This document shows, one piece after another, positions 18,726-30,703 of a stretch of DNA of 52,252 bases. Origin of the DNA: Triparma columacea. Lineage: Eukaryota; Sar; Bolidophyceae; Parmales; Triparmaceae. The notes beneath the pieces were generated by a model. The model had not been told where the DNA came from, made no database searches, and saw nothing but the letters and a program-made list of their open reading frames with translations. A program made the position numbers and the translations under genes. Position 1 is the stretch's first letter, and every line of letters begins with the position of its first letter. The DNA is taken from contig BRYA01000309.1 of NCBI GenBank assembly GCA_030267965.1, forward strand, positions 1 through 52,252, in the 5' to 3' direction.

Positions 18726-21700
18726 ATGGCGTCTGAAAGCCAAGAGAACGCGAGTCCCAACAACAAATCAAAAATTGTCGGCGCAAAGACTAAGAGTGTG
18801 GATGTGTTGAACGTGACAAGTTTCAGAATTCCAAATGTCGAGGCTCCTGCATCGAGATCAAAGAGGTGAGACTGGGGGTCCTGATTTGTTGGTCGCAGTT
18901 TTCTTTGTGTATTAACCTCCCCTGCCCCCTCCTCTGTCCCCTTCTATAGGCGTCGCAATCGTAATCGTCGCCGTCCCTCCCCTCCTCCTGCGACAACCTC
19001 ACAGACTCAGACTGATGACCCTCCCCCGACAACTCATGCGACTGCTACGCCCACTTCGTCGCCCAATCGGGCTGCTTCGACCCATCCTTTTTCTCCGTCT
19101 TCCTCTGTGAATAACCCTTCCCTGTCCCTCTTCAATGTCCTTCTTCGGAACCTTGAGAGGCAAGTTGATGAGATTTACTACCACTGCGAGGCCACGATTG
19201 GGCTCGAGACGCTTGGCATGGTGGACAAGGTGGAGGCCCTGCTGCAGCGCGGCGGCGTGGACTTTGCCCAGCTCAAGGAGCGCATCAAGGTTCAGTCAGA
19301 TGCCAACGACCCTCCTCCCTCCAACGACCCCACTCCCAAGGCTGGGATATCTTGGGACGTTCGCAAGTCGTCGTCCTCGACCACGGCCAATTCTTCCATC
19401 GTCCGTAACAGCATCGAGAGGATGGAGAGGGACGCCAAGGAGGAGAGGGAAAGGGAGAAGGATCTCCCTGCTGACAACGCCTGGAGCAAGAAGGTGAGAG
19501 TGGACAAGGAGTGAAATAGAGCATCGGGAAGAGGAGCGCAGATTTGATTTAATTTGTGTAAGTGCTAACCCCTTGCCTTGTCGCTTCTCTTCCTCCCAGC
19601 TCAAGTTTGACCCCGCTGCGGCTATGCCCCCCCCCCAGCTCAGGAACACTTCGTCATCCTCCCCGCGACCCACCCAGTCCCCTTTCGAGCCGGTCGTCAA
19701 GACACAACGAAAAAAGGGCGTGTCTCTAGAAGTCACCGGCAAGGCGCTCAGTATCAACAGGGTCTACGTTGACGCTGACAACAACCCGCTGCCCCCCTCC
19801 ATGAACCCTCCCACCCCTAGCACCGACAACGACCTTACGGACACCGAGGCGATCGAGAACGTTTGGGCTGAGGCTGAGGCGTGGGTGGAAAAGGAAGAGA
19901 GGAAGGAGCAGGAGGCCTCGGTCCTCGAGGGCTTCAGCGCCGATGCCTCGATAGAGAAGGAATCGGTGGGCGCCATCGAGGAAGAGGAAAAGGAGGACAA
20001 CGACGAGGTGAGAATAGAGAATGAGAGAAATCCAAAGGAGTATGACGACGATGGTGTTATCCTATGCAGCAAATCTAACTCATTAACGCAACGTGGGGAA
20101 ACCTTTTCGCGGCTCGTTACATACTCAAAGCAGAAATCGCCGCCCCGCGTCGCCAAGAATCCCCCACCTTCGGAGCGCAAAGAGTCTTGGTACTCCTCTT
20201 CAGATGACGAAGAGGACGTCGCCCCGCCGCCATTGCCGCCCGCTGCACCAACCCCGAACGTTCTCAGGTCCAAACCTTCTGCCGTCCCCTCCCTCAACAT
20301 CCAGACGCCTTACCAAAACAAGACCAATCACTCCGTGCACACGCCCCTGTCTACTACGTCCAACGCGTCGTCGACAGCTTCCTCCCGGTCCTTTGCGACC
20401 CCTGCCTACGGGAATCATTACACCCTGCACGACAAACTCTCCTCCCCTGAGAGGCGCCGGCCGTCTCCTGCCGAGACCAAGGCCAAGATGGACGAGAGGG
20501 TGGAAGCAGCTGCCCTGAGGAGGGCAGAGAGGGAGAGCGCTAAGAAGCTCAAGCTAGCCAAGGCCGCCGAGAAGATTGAGAGAGCGAGGTGAGAAGGACA
20601 GCTTGCTCCTCACCAAATTCAACGTTCGCTCACCACCCAACCACTTGCCCTTTAACGCAACCCTTCGCCGCAGGAACTCGGTGGAAATGAAGAACCAGCA
20701 AACTGCCGCAACACTCAGCGAAAAGATGCGCCAGGCCGAGGAGCAGGCCCAGAGACACCTAGAGTCAATCGTCAAGAAAGCAGAATCAGAGAATGTCAAA
20801 GTCGACGAAATCAGCTTCATTAATGCTCTCAACGAGAGGGAGTTTGAGGAGCAGCTCAACCAAAAGCTGCAGGACACCAATGCCAGAATCAACGCGGCCA
20901 GGGAAAGGAGGAGGCTTGCCCAGAAGAGCCTCAGCAGTAAGAACGAGAGGAGGCGCCAGCTCACCGCCAAGGTCATGAGCGAGAGGGAGCTGGAGCGCGA
21001 GAAGCAGCAGCAGGAGCGCTGGGAAAAGCTCCAGGTCCGCATCAAGGCTGTGAACGAACGCCGTCAGATGCGCATGGCAGAGGCTGCCAAGGTGGCGGAA
21101 ATTAAAAAGGAGAAGGTGAGATTGGGGCGGGCGGGGACCTATGAATTTCTTCCAAGTCACTTAGCCCGTCAACACTAACGCTAACAAATTTTCCACTCGC
21201 TACAGATGGATGCCGCCCTGATGAAGCGCCAGGAGATGGAAGACTTGGTCGTTCAGCGCTCTGCCGAGAAGGAGCAGCGAAGGTTCTTAGCCGACGCCAG
21301 GCGCTCTGGAGATCACCTCGATGTGGACGGCGAGGGGAGCTCTGGCACTCCGTCACCCCTCAAGGATGACGTGATTGCCCATCGAAAGAGTACCAACAGC
21401 TTCGACAATGTGCTGCCACGCAAGACCAGCAGCTTCGACGACGCCTCCCTTCAACAGCCTTCCAAGAAATCTGAAGCGACGGCCGCTGAAGGTCCAAAGG
21501 TCAAGTCGATCAGGGACAGCTTCGAAGAGATCCTCCTCAGCGAGAAAGACTGTCGGGAGAATGAGACTAATAGTGTAGAACATGGCGCCGCCCTGAAGCT
21601 CATAGCCCAGCTCGACACCGGTGTCGCTGCCCTTTCGAGGGAGGACAAGAAGAAGAGGCGTAAGAAGGTCGCCGGTGTGAAAAAGAAGCTCAGGACCGAC

Positions 21701-23206
21701 ATTGAATGGGCCGGAAGCCTCCTGCTTTCCTCCACGATGTTCCTTCCTGAGAGGGTTGCATCTGCCCTTTCCAAGGTGGACAAAGAAGTTGGGTCGATTC
21801 CACCCCCGCCGCAGGACAGCGATGGCCTCGCTCCGACTAAGAGCACCACGTCAGACTTCCTTAAGCTCGCGAACGAGGTAGAAAAGCTCGTAGGGGTCGT
21901 CGAGAAGACTGTCAAAGAGGGCGATGCAAACTCCGAAGTAAACATTTTCGTCGTAAAACGGTGTTTAGAGACTCTCGCCAATGCCGAAAGCGCCGTGCTG
22001 AATCACAACCACCGCCTTTGGTGGTGCCACACATCACAGGTTGTCGTGGACGGAATGAGGCGGATTGTGAATTTGTTAGAGGACGGATTGGGTATGCAGC
22101 TCCTGCTGGGCCTCGGCGGCGGGGCGTCTACGGTTTTAGAGGCTGCCACGAGGTCGGTGTGTCACGAGGCTCTCAGGTTGATGGTGAGGGGGGGGGAGAC
22201 GGGTGGAGGTGCGGAGAGGAGGAGGTCCCTTGACCCCGAGGCCTTGCAACTTCTCAAGGACATGTTGACATTCCAGGGGGATGACGATATGGAGGAGCAA
22301 ACGAGGGTTAGAAAGAACGACCTGTTAAGGTACCTGGTGCTGACGCCGTTCTGCGAAGGAGTCTGCTCTTTGCTGAGGGCCGCTGGAGGGAGCGCTGGCG
22401 AGGTTAGGAACCCCCTGATCGGAGAGGGGGCTATCCCGGTCGTGGAAGCCTTGGCCATCTTCTATACAGGCACGAAGAGGATGAAGCCCGACACTCTTGT
22501 AGAGTCGATGGACGAAATCTGCGAGGTTGAGGGGGATAGCATCCCAATCAAGGACAAATTGATTGAGATTGTTGGCGGCGGGCTCATCTCCCTCGTCGCG
22601 TCCATTCTTCCCCGCGATCAGAACCCCAACTCGGTGGGAATAAACGTCGATGGGCTTCAATTGTCGACGCTTGCCCTTCGGGCCCTAGTCCACATTGCGA
22701 AGCTAGATTTGCGTAAGTTCCAAATTCTGTGCAAGGGCGAGGCAAGCAGCGGTTGGACGGGAGGGGGGGGGTACCTAGAGTTCCAATACTGCATAGGCCT
22801 CGTTCTCGGGGGGGTCGGAACGAAGGAAGCCGAGGAGTGCCTCTTCCACTGCCTGACCATCATTGGCTACTACGTCGTTGGGAATGCCAACAACCAGCAG
22901 CGGTTGCACTGGGGGGGGGAGGGGCAGGCGCTCCTCAGCAAGCTCTCTAGCCTTCCCTTTGGTTTTTTCGTAGACCCTCAGAAGAAGAACGTCCTCTTCC
23001 CCACCCTCGTGGCCGCCTGCCTAGACAATGAAACCAACAAGAAGCACATCGAGGATGATCTGAACCCCGAGTTGCTGGGTGTCTTTTTGAGGGAGAAGAT
23101 CGCGGCCGTGAACAAGGGCGAGGGAGAGGATTGGAAAGACGCCGTGGAGACTAGCAAGCGACTTCCCTTTGAGCTATGGGAGAGCGGTGTGAAGTTCTTC
23201 CTGTGA
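18726..23206 (+). CDS. SCAPER: SCAPER homologue (S-phase cyclin A-associated protein in the ER)
   Basis: Six exons: 18726-18865, 18950-19493, 19600-20007, 20134-20588, 20674-21115 and 21206-23206. All phases match, giving 1329 aa, close to animal SCAPER (~1400). Residues ~105-190 match the conserved SCAPER N-terminal domain (NLERQVDEIYYHCEA ... ISWDVRK). Residues ~520-660 match its central coiled coil (EKMRQAEEQAQRHLES, NVKVDEISFINAL). The C-terminal ~650 residues are helical. The third intron (20008-20133, 126 nt) has no stop and is a multiple of three, so unspliced readthrough is possible. In animals the protein binds cyclin A at the ER and is linked to cilia; here the role is inferred only from homology. 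Its start is 217 bp from the divergent lipase gene. Confidence 0.88.
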
Positions 23207-23256
23207 AGCTGCAGTAAATAAGAACATTTACACAAATAAAATCGCTTCACTTTTGC

Positions 23257-25355
23257 TCACATTGACCCCTTCAGCAAAGCCCAGTTACCTCCCAGGCCTT
23301 TCTGCTCCTTCTTCGTTAATCCACCAGATTTGTCCTTATTCTTCTTCTTCTTCTTCTTCCCTTTGTCGTCCTTCTTCTTCTTCTTTCCCCCACCGTGCTC
23401 TTCCCCGTCTAATTTCCTCTTCTTGTTCCTCAGGCTCCCGTCAACGTACTCCGACCTCCATTTCCTAGCCTTCCTGCTCTTCTTCTCCACAGCCTCGGCC
23501 GACAGATCATCCGAGCTACCCCAGCTGACAGGCTGCTCGATTGTAGGTAGGGAAGCATATACCCTCTCCTCCAGCCTCTTCTTCCAACTGTCTGCTACTT
23601 TCACCCTCGATTCCCAATGCTCGATCAAAATGTCATAATAGTCCTCGAACCCTTCCCTTCCGTTGCATCCGCTCATTAGCCACGTTTTCATATCGTCCCG
23701 AATCCTCAAAAGGACATTCTGCGCGGACGTTATGAGCGCAAATTTCGTAAGCCAGTACCGATTTCGCTTCGCGTTACCTTCGCCCTGGACTCTCCACTGC
23801 CTTATCCACTCGAATTCAATCTCGTTGATCAGGCTCAAGAGCCTCCGGAGGCCTTTAACCCTACGATGACGGGGGGGGGGGGGGCAGAAGGAGATTAGTT
23901 ATTGAGTACAACGTCATCGCCTGCTCCTCCATGTGTCCGTTCTCACCTCTTCATTTCGTCGTTCTTCTTCTCTTTCGGCGCGCTGAAGCTGGAGAAGACG
24001 TGCTCTCCGGAGAGCACGGCGAGGAGCTCGTTGAGGAGGAACTGGTAGGTGCCCTTGCCCCCCCTTGCGACGCGGTGGGTGGAAGAGTAGCGCGTTCCCT
24101 CGCCGCCCGCGAGGACGGCGTGCTCAAACTTGTGGTTGAGGTCGTCGAGCATGTAGTAGATGCCACCATTTGCGGGGAGGGGGGCCAAGAGAGCTGGAAT
24201 CTTGGCGTCGGAGGGGAGGAGCGAGGGAATAGGACGAAGGGCCACCCTCCACAAGTTACTAATATCGCCGCGAGCCTTCTTGCTTAGGTTCTCCGGGGGC
24301 TTGTGGTGGTGCCAGATGGCAATGGTGGAATAATCCACAAGTCCAGAGTCTGTGTGCCAGGAGACGCTCGTCTTACTGTCTATCCTGTTCCCAGATAATG
24401 TGGAAGTCGTAGAATCGGGTTTGAGGTCCCTCCTCACCGCGGTTGGCTCCATCCTATTTATTAGCGTCAGCGTGAACTGAGAGCTCCCTAGCATATCCTT
24501 GGAGATCCCGTTCTTCCCCACGACCTTCTTCTTCAGTTGCTTTTTCGAAGACGTGACGAGGGCGCTGTTTGCATCCTTGATTGAGGTCAGTGCGCTCGCG
24601 GTTGAGGGGGGGTAGTAGAAGGAAGTGGACAGCGGCGAGGATTTGGCGCTTATGAAGGGAGACGTCGAAGCTTTTATCTCCTCGAGCCATTCATCTTCTT
24701 TGGGAAGGGAGGGGGGGGGGGAAGAGGCTGGGGAGTAGGGCAGGGGGTTACGTGACAGTAAGCGTTGGCGTGAGGAGAGCGTGAAGGGGGCGGGAGCGGG
24801 AAAGTGTGAGGTCTCACGCTCTCCTGTCTCACCTGCCAACAGAGCCCGCAGCCTCTTCTCCTTCTCCACAGTCTCGACGTCGTCTACGCTCCAAGGGTGG
24901 GCAAATATCCTCAATCCCAGGTACTTGTAGGTCGTGCCCGGGTCACCCACCAGGGTCCTCGACACAAAAGTTTTACTCCATGCCCTGCTGTCTGCTTTCC
25001 CAGCGCTAACAATGTCGGGGTAGAAAAGGCTGTCGATGATTGCACAGTCCGGGGCCCCGCCCTCGGATCCCCCCACCCAGCCCCCATCGTAGTCCTTATC
25101 TATCACAGAAAAGGCCCCCAAGAAGGCCCTGTTGAGAGACTCTGCCTCTTCGTTTCCATGTACAGATGCAAATTTATCATAATATTCGGAGGTCAATGCA
25201 TTAAATAGGTCTCCGTCTGACGAGGTCACATATTCCCTGTCCTTCGACATCGCCTTGATCAAACCCCGGGTTGATTTCGACACTTGGAATGTCTTTTTGG
25301 TATTACTGTCGCCTCTCGTGGCTTTCAACTGAGACGCACTCATCGAAGACGCCAT
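23257..25355 (-). CDS. FTO: FTO-type 2-oxoglutarate/Fe(II) nucleic acid demethylase
   Basis: Three exons: 24833-25355, 23947-24727 and 23257-23860, phases 1 and 2, totalling 635 aa from MASSMSASQ. A farther in-frame ATG at 25478 would overlap the divergent neighbour. FTO signatures: WHTDSGLVDYS with Fe ligands H299 and D301, and YYMLDDLNHKFEHAVLAG with H377. R387 (TRYSS) and R393 (STHRVA) correspond to the human 2-oxoglutarate-binding arginines. Exon 3 begins with the FTO C-terminal helical domain (NEIEFEWIRQW). A Lys-rich tail (KKKKKDDKGKKKKKKNK) may be a nuclear signal. FTO removes N6-methyl groups from RNA (m6A/m6Am). Insertions before the HxD motif make it longer than human FTO (505 aa). 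The first intron (105 nt) is in frame and stop-free. Confidence 0.92.
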
Positions 25356-25471
25356 TTTAGTGCCGTGTTGATGGGCGTGGGTGTCTGATTCCTCACAGTT
25401 TCTTTGCCAAATTGCTGGGCAAGGTCTGGACAAGGGGGTGAAACCAATACGACTATCTAGGGGTGTCAAAG
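25356..25471. promoter_or_regulatory. Putative bidirectional promoter, FTO / CW-domain gene
   Basis: Only 116 bp separate the chosen FTO start (minus) from the CW-protein ATG (plus), so both must be driven from this stretch or from within each other's first exon. No TATA-like motif is obvious. Confidence 0.4.
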
Positions 25472-28400
25472 ATGGCATCTCTTCGGTTAGCGATGAAGCT
25501 TTCGATGATGGAAGCTAGTGCGGGCGACGATAAGAAGAAGAAGACCAAAGGTGAGGTGAAGGGGGTGGGGCGGGGTTGACATGTTTCCTCAAAATGTGGG
25601 TCTCATGGTGATTTTCGTTGGTTTTCTAACCCTTCCCTCGCGAACAGAAGCCTCGTCACCTACCAAGGGCACACCAACATCCGCTAAACGTAAAAGGGAG
25701 GCCAAAAAAGGAGCGGCTCGTTCGAGGAGGGACAACGATTCGGACGATGGGGAGCCTGAGATCCCCAAATCGGGGCGTTCGTCTGGTCGAGTAAGTCGAG
25801 TTGATAGTTATGATGAGTCTGGAGACGACCCTTGGAGTGCTGCATCTGCAGATCTGACTAATTCCAAGACTTCCAGGCGAGGAGGGGAATCTCCCAGGAC
25901 CCCAAAGTCCCCCTCTGCGAAGCGGGCCAAGAAGGGCCCGACTAGATCGACCTCGAAGCAAAACCTTCAGAAGGAGTCTGATCTCGCTGCGATTCCCGAG
26001 GCCACCCAGCCCCCTAGCATCCCTTTGACCTCCCCCAATAGTGCAATTACCTCCGTGCCTGCTTCCGCCGTCTCGACTCCAATTTCCTCGAACACGATCG
26101 CTCCCAAAATTGTAGTTGCTGGTCTTTCTAGCGTTTTGGAGAACGCAACCACTCCTGCCCCCACTCCGATCGCCGGGGACGTTGACATGAGGAGGAGGTG
26201 AGAGGGGGCAAAAAGCTCTCTAGCGGCATCATCATCGTCCCCCACTAAGCAGCATCTTCGCCTTCCATGTTCTACTCACTAACACACACCTCGCCGCTTC
26301 GCTCCTGACAGGGGGGATTCCTTGGGCGGGCTTGAGAAGGCGACGCTGTTAGCCAATAGTCTCGAGGCTTTGAGCGAGCAGAAGACGCCACCTCCAAAGG
26401 CCGCGCGCGCAGGCTCCAAGGGGAGTAAGTCTCCCAAGTCTCCAAAGAGGACCACGGGCGGCAACAAAACTCCTGCCAGCAGCAAAACTGCCGCCGCCGA
26501 GGCTGTTGCGACCCCTGCTGGCCCCGATGGGGTCATTGAATCTGCTCAGGTCGCGGCCGAGACTCCCGCACCGCCCATCCCACCCCCCGTCAAAGTTTCC
26601 TCGGAGAAAGCGAGCTCTTCAAAGAAGAAGAGTTCAAAGTCTCCCAGGGCTCCCATCACCCCTAGGGCGCCTGTAATCGTTCCGATGGCAAGGAGCGGCA
26701 GGGCTGCGGCGCAGAAGGCCAATGAGAGGATCATTGCGAAGCAGGAAGTCGTCATCGGGGAAGGCTTCGCCAAGAAAAATAAGAAGAAGGACGCCGCCAA
26801 GGAACCCGAGGAGGTGAGAATTGAAATAGAAATCTTCTTGAAGACCGCCTCTTTGAAGACTGCCTCCTTGAAGTTCGCAACACGACCATCCTAACTCGTT
26901 CGTCGTCGCAGAATGAGAACTGGGTCCAGTGCGACAGCTGCCAGAAGTGGCGCCTCCTCCCCCCCCATGCCGACATGGAGAGCCTTCCCGACACGTGGTA
27001 CTGCGAGCTCAACATTTACGACGAGAGGAGGAACAACTGCAGCGCCAAGGAGCAGGTGAGAACGGAACAAGAGAATTGAAAAGCAACCAGCAGCGAAAAC
27101 TTTTCTAATCAGCTCACTAACGAAACCCGCTGCTCGCTTCGCTCGCCGCACTCGCAGACCCCCGAGGAGGCCAAGAGGGAGCACGCAGAGAAGATGGCTT
27201 ACGAAAATGCCAGGGGCGACCCGAGGTCTCCACGCCGGCCACCCAGCGGTCCGGGAGCTCTCCCTGGGAAACCCGGGGGACTGCCTAGGAATGCGTCCAG
27301 GCAGTCCACTGGGGGTAGCGGGGTGTCAACATCCACGACCGGGACTGCAAAAGCTGCCGTCCAAGAGGAAATGGAGTGGGTGCAATGCGAGAAGTGCGAA
27401 AAGTGGAGGAAACTTCCGCCCAACCTGTCTGCTGCCGACCTCCCCGACAAATGGTTTTGCGCCATGAACACGTGGGACAAGAGCTCAGCGAGCTGCCACG
27501 TCGAGGAGAATGTCGACGAGAACGAGATCAAGGGAGAGTTTACCATCCTCAGTGGTGCGAGTGCGGCTGCGGGGAAGCTTAGCTACAGGAACCTCATGTT
27601 CGGGAGCCAGGGCACCAACGGGGGGAGGCCCTTTAGCGAAAAGGCCCGCGCCCTTGACTCGGTCTTCTCTGCATCAAATCCTGTGACCCACGAGCCGGAG
27701 CCCGTGTATCTCCACAGCACCATGTACGTCGGAGGTGGGCAGAAGCACGGGGGGGGCAAGGCGAAGGAGGAACAGGGGACTGCCTTCCTATCCCTTTTCA
27801 ACAAGAGCAAGGTCGCCCAGGCCTTGTACAACCACAGCGGGGGGACTGAGCCTCAGTTCGCGTCCACCACCGTCATCGCTGACTCAAGGGGATCGAGGGG
27901 ATCTAGGGATAAGTCCAAGAGGAGGAGGGGGGGAGGGGGCAAGAGAGGAAGAGGCAAAAGAAAGAAAGACGAAAAGAAGGAAGGAGAAGGGGACGGAGGA
28001 GAAGGGGAGGACGATGGGGAGAAAGAGGAGAAGATCCCCGTCAGCGATGAGTTCAAGCAGCTCGTCTTCCAGTCATTAAGCGAAAGGGCCCTAACCCCTT
28101 ACCACGTGCTGCTCGAAGTTCAACTGAGAAGCTACGTGAACGACAAGTTCGACCCCGTTATGCGGACCACGGCGACCCTAGGTAAGGTCGAGAGGGCGCT
28201 AGAGAGCTTGGAGCAGGTGGAGGGCGTAGTGGAGAAGGTTGAGGGGAGGCTAGTGGGGGAAAGGCTGGCGGAGTCTTCGACGCTCAGATATCGTGCCGTC
28301 AGGGAGACGGCTAGGAGGCTTGCATTGTGCAAGTCCTTGAAGGTCAGGAAGCCATGGCGTGATAATAGGAGGGAGGAGACTGAAAAGAACGATGAGGAAG

Positions 28401-28975
28401 CGGATATGTTGGAAAGCATGATCGTAGAGAGGGAGAAGAGGAAGTCCACCCCGAGGAACAAGGTCACCACGAGCCCGCCGAGCATGACAAGGGGGGCTAG
28501 GAAGAGTGTGATTGAGGGTGCGGAGGAAGGCCCAGACGGGACGTCTAAGGTGGGTGAAATGGCAGCCGCTGCCATTGAGGCAAGAAGTGAGGTTGCTGCC
28601 ATGGATGCTGAAGAGAGGTTTGAGGGGGATTTGGCAACACAGCAGATGCCAGGGGAGACGGGGGGGGACGAGGAAGAAGAAGAGGAAGGGGAAGAGGAAG
28701 AGGAGGAGGAAGAGGAAGAGGAAGAGGAAGAGGCGGGCGAGAGTGGTAACGACAGCGAGGGGGATGACATGGCCGTGGACATGGACACCACCGCACCAAT
28801 TTCAGACCCTGTGCATTCGGCGTCGTCGGGAGGCCTGGAGAGTTCGGAGCCGCCTCCACCGGCGGTAGCAGCGGCAGCGATAATGCCGTTGAGTTCTGGA
28901 GATGGGACGGGTGGTGGAGAAGGAAGGAGGGGGGGGGTAAATGAGGAGGAGACGAGAACAACAACGGAGCAATGA
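25472..28975 (+). CDS. Double CW-type zinc finger nuclear protein
   Basis: Five exons: 25472-25550, 25648-26197, 26312-26813, 26912-27055 and 27158-28975, with matching phases, 1030 aa. Residues ~30-375 are disordered, rich in KSPRAP/SPK-type motifs. CW1 (~380-425) is encoded almost exactly by exon 4: WVQCDSCQKWRLLP ... WYCELN ... NNCSA. CW2 (~495-540): WVQCEKCEKWRKLPP ... WFCAMNTWD ... ASCHV. Both keep the four zinc cysteines and the conserved Trp residues. CW domains commonly read methylated histone H3K4. After them come a basic stretch (RRRGGGGKRGRGKRKK), helices and an uninterrupted run of mostly Glu (~995 bp region 28670-28740). No catalytic domain is seen. It is head-to-head with FTO. 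Confidence 0.85.
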
Positions 28976-28990
28976 GTGCTCACGGGTTGT

Positions 28991-29149
28991 GCATGTACTT
29001 ATAAATCGAAAGTTTCACATCAAATCGTTGATTTTTTTAGGAACGCCAGGTCAGGGTCACACTGACAGTTGCACATAGGAGAAGAATGAAAATAAATGGA
29101 GAAGGGTGAATGAGACAAGGAGACAATCGTACAGCCCACCAGAATCGCC
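28991..29149. repeat. Duplicated segment, copy 1 (remnant of a gene 3' end)
   Basis: Begins gcatgtacttataaatcg and ends ccaccagaatcgcc. It aligns with 31247-31380 with small indels. On the minus strand it still reads LLLCATV..TLTWRS and a stop, like the C-terminus of the DUF3472 gene, so it is a stray copy of that gene's 3' end. It lies between the CW and MYND genes. Confidence 0.75.
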
Positions 29150-29279
29150 AGAAATAAACCTTAAGCCTTTTTCCTCCCCCCCAGCCACCCCTCCAGCCCC
29201 CCCATCTCCGCTCTGCGTCATCCACTACAGCCGTCACCACAGGGGCCCCCCACTTTTTCCCACCCTTCCCTCGGATACC

Positions 29280-30359
29280 ATGGACTTAGAGGTCATAATT
29301 GGCCAAATGTGGCGGCAGTGGTTCGTTCAACCGGTCCCCGCTTTGGAAGACATGACCCCAACCCAGGCCGCCACTACCGCTCACGGTCGCTCCCTCCTGG
29401 AGTCCCTTTTTTCCATGTACAATGGATACGACGGATATGCCACAAACGACTCCAATCTGACTCCTAACGTGCCGCCCCCCTTCGCCCGTTGGAAGCTCGG
29501 GTTCGGGCCGGGCTCCGCCGAGGAGTTCCGCGAGGAGTTGATGATCCTGTCTAAGGGGGCGCCGATGGCCGGGGGGCCGCCGAACATTTTCGGGGCCAGT
29601 CAGCCTAACTCTATGGGCCTCGACGGCCCCTCCAACAACAAGAAGAAGCTGAGCTCGCAGAGCCAGCTGCTGAGGAAGCAGAGCTCAATGTTCACCCCCC
29701 AGAGGTGCGAGCTGCCGGGGTGCTTGGAAAGGGACGTGAAGAAGTGCAGCTCTTGCAGGCTGGCGTTCTACTGCTGCATTGAGCACCAGAAGGCGGACTG
29801 GGCGAGGCATAAGAAGGACTGCAAGCACCTAAAAAAATCTAACCTCAGGAGGAAGTACTTCACTACTGCGAAGGAGCTCGAGAAGTTCCCGCTGGGGTGC
29901 TTCCCCCTCCCTCCCCCCCCCAAGGGCACCCCCCTCAAGTGCTTCGTCTGCGGCGCCACCGAGTCCGAGGTGGACATCCAGCTCACCGAATGCTGCGGCG
30001 CCCCCATCTGCGACAACGAGGGCGAGTACCAGATGTTCTCCTACTCCCGGGACTTCTGTGCACGCTCCCACAGGAGGTACACACGGTGCGCTGCGCACTC
30101 CAACGAGGGGCACAGCGGGGACTGGCGGGATTGCGAGAGGTGCGACGAGAACATGGGAGGGGGGGGGGCAAACGAGCCCAGGTGCTGGTACTCCACCAAC
30201 GGGTTCAACCTCACGCCGGGCCTCGAGTCCAGGATGCCGCAGGGCATGAACATCACCAAGGGGTGCGATGGGTGCGGCAAAAGGATCACCCCCGGGCACG
30301 ACCAGGAGCAGATGAGCTTCAGTGCCGGGAAGACGGTCGTCATGTGCGGGTACTGTTAG
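29280..30359 (+). CDS. MYND zinc finger protein with extra Cys-rich C-terminal region
   Basis: 359 aa from the ATG at 29280. The upstream in-frame start is GTG and falls in the duplicated segment. The N-terminus (MDLEVIIGQMWRQW) is helical. A MYND finger lies at ~143-181: C143-x4-C, KKCSSCRLAFYCCIEHQ, WARHKKDC. The C-terminal half holds further Cys/His sets (CFVCGATESEVD, CCGAPICDNEGEY, CAAHSNEGHSGDW, CDGCGKRITPGHDQ) that probably bind more zinc. This C-terminal arrangement recurs in fungal and algal MYND proteins of unknown function. No intron signals are seen. Unrelated outside the finger to the ankyrin-MYND pair. Confidence 0.8.
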   Translation: MDLEVIIGQMWRQWFVQPVPALEDMTPTQAATTAHGRSLLESLFSMYNGYDGYATNDSNLTPNVPPPFARWKLGFGPGSAEEFREELMILSKGAPMAGGPPNIFGASQPNSMGLDGPSNNKKKLSSQSQLLRKQSSMFTPQRCELPGCLERDVKKCSSCRLAFYCCIEHQKADWARHKKDCKHLKKSNLRRKYFTTAKELEKFPLGCFPLPPPPKGTPLKCFVCGATESEVDIQLTECCGAPICDNEGEYQMFSYSRDFCARSHRRYTRCAAHSNEGHSGDWRDCERCDENMGGGGANEPRCWYSTNGFNLTPGLESRMPQGMNITKGCDGCGKRITPGHDQEQMSFSAGKTVVMCGYC

Positions 30360-30703
30360 GACGTAAAGCCTCCCACCCACCCTGCAAGAGAAGCGCTGTC
30401 TTCGGACACCTTCGACGCACTGGAAAGGCAATAACTGCACGTTGAAATTGCAAAAAGTGGATTTATTACGCGAGGAAAGAAACCAGTCCCAGAATCATTT
30501 TGGATTGAGGAGCAAAAGAAAAAGCAGCTCCAAGTTTGGAAAAGAAGAAGAAAGCCCGTAAGTGAAAACCAACCAGCCCCTCAAGTACCAACAATTTAAA
30601 CTTATCCACCGAATCAAATCACAATTATCATCCTCATAAAGAAAGATTTACCAAACCCTCTTCCCTCGCAGCGCTTCAAAACCCACACCAAATCCCTCCA
30701 ACA
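30360..30703. other. Intergenic between two plus-strand genes
   Basis: About 340 bp, AT-rich, carrying the MYND gene 3' flank and the leader of the cytochrome-b5-like gene. No other feature seen. Confidence 0.4.

Noticed and set aside
28132..28983. 283-aa Ser-rich minus-strand frame
   Set aside because: Antisense of the Glu-rich CW-protein tail; poly-Ser is the complement of GAG/GAA codons.
29829..30440. 203-aa minus-strand frame
   Set aside because: Antisense shadow of the MYND protein's Cys-rich C-terminus.
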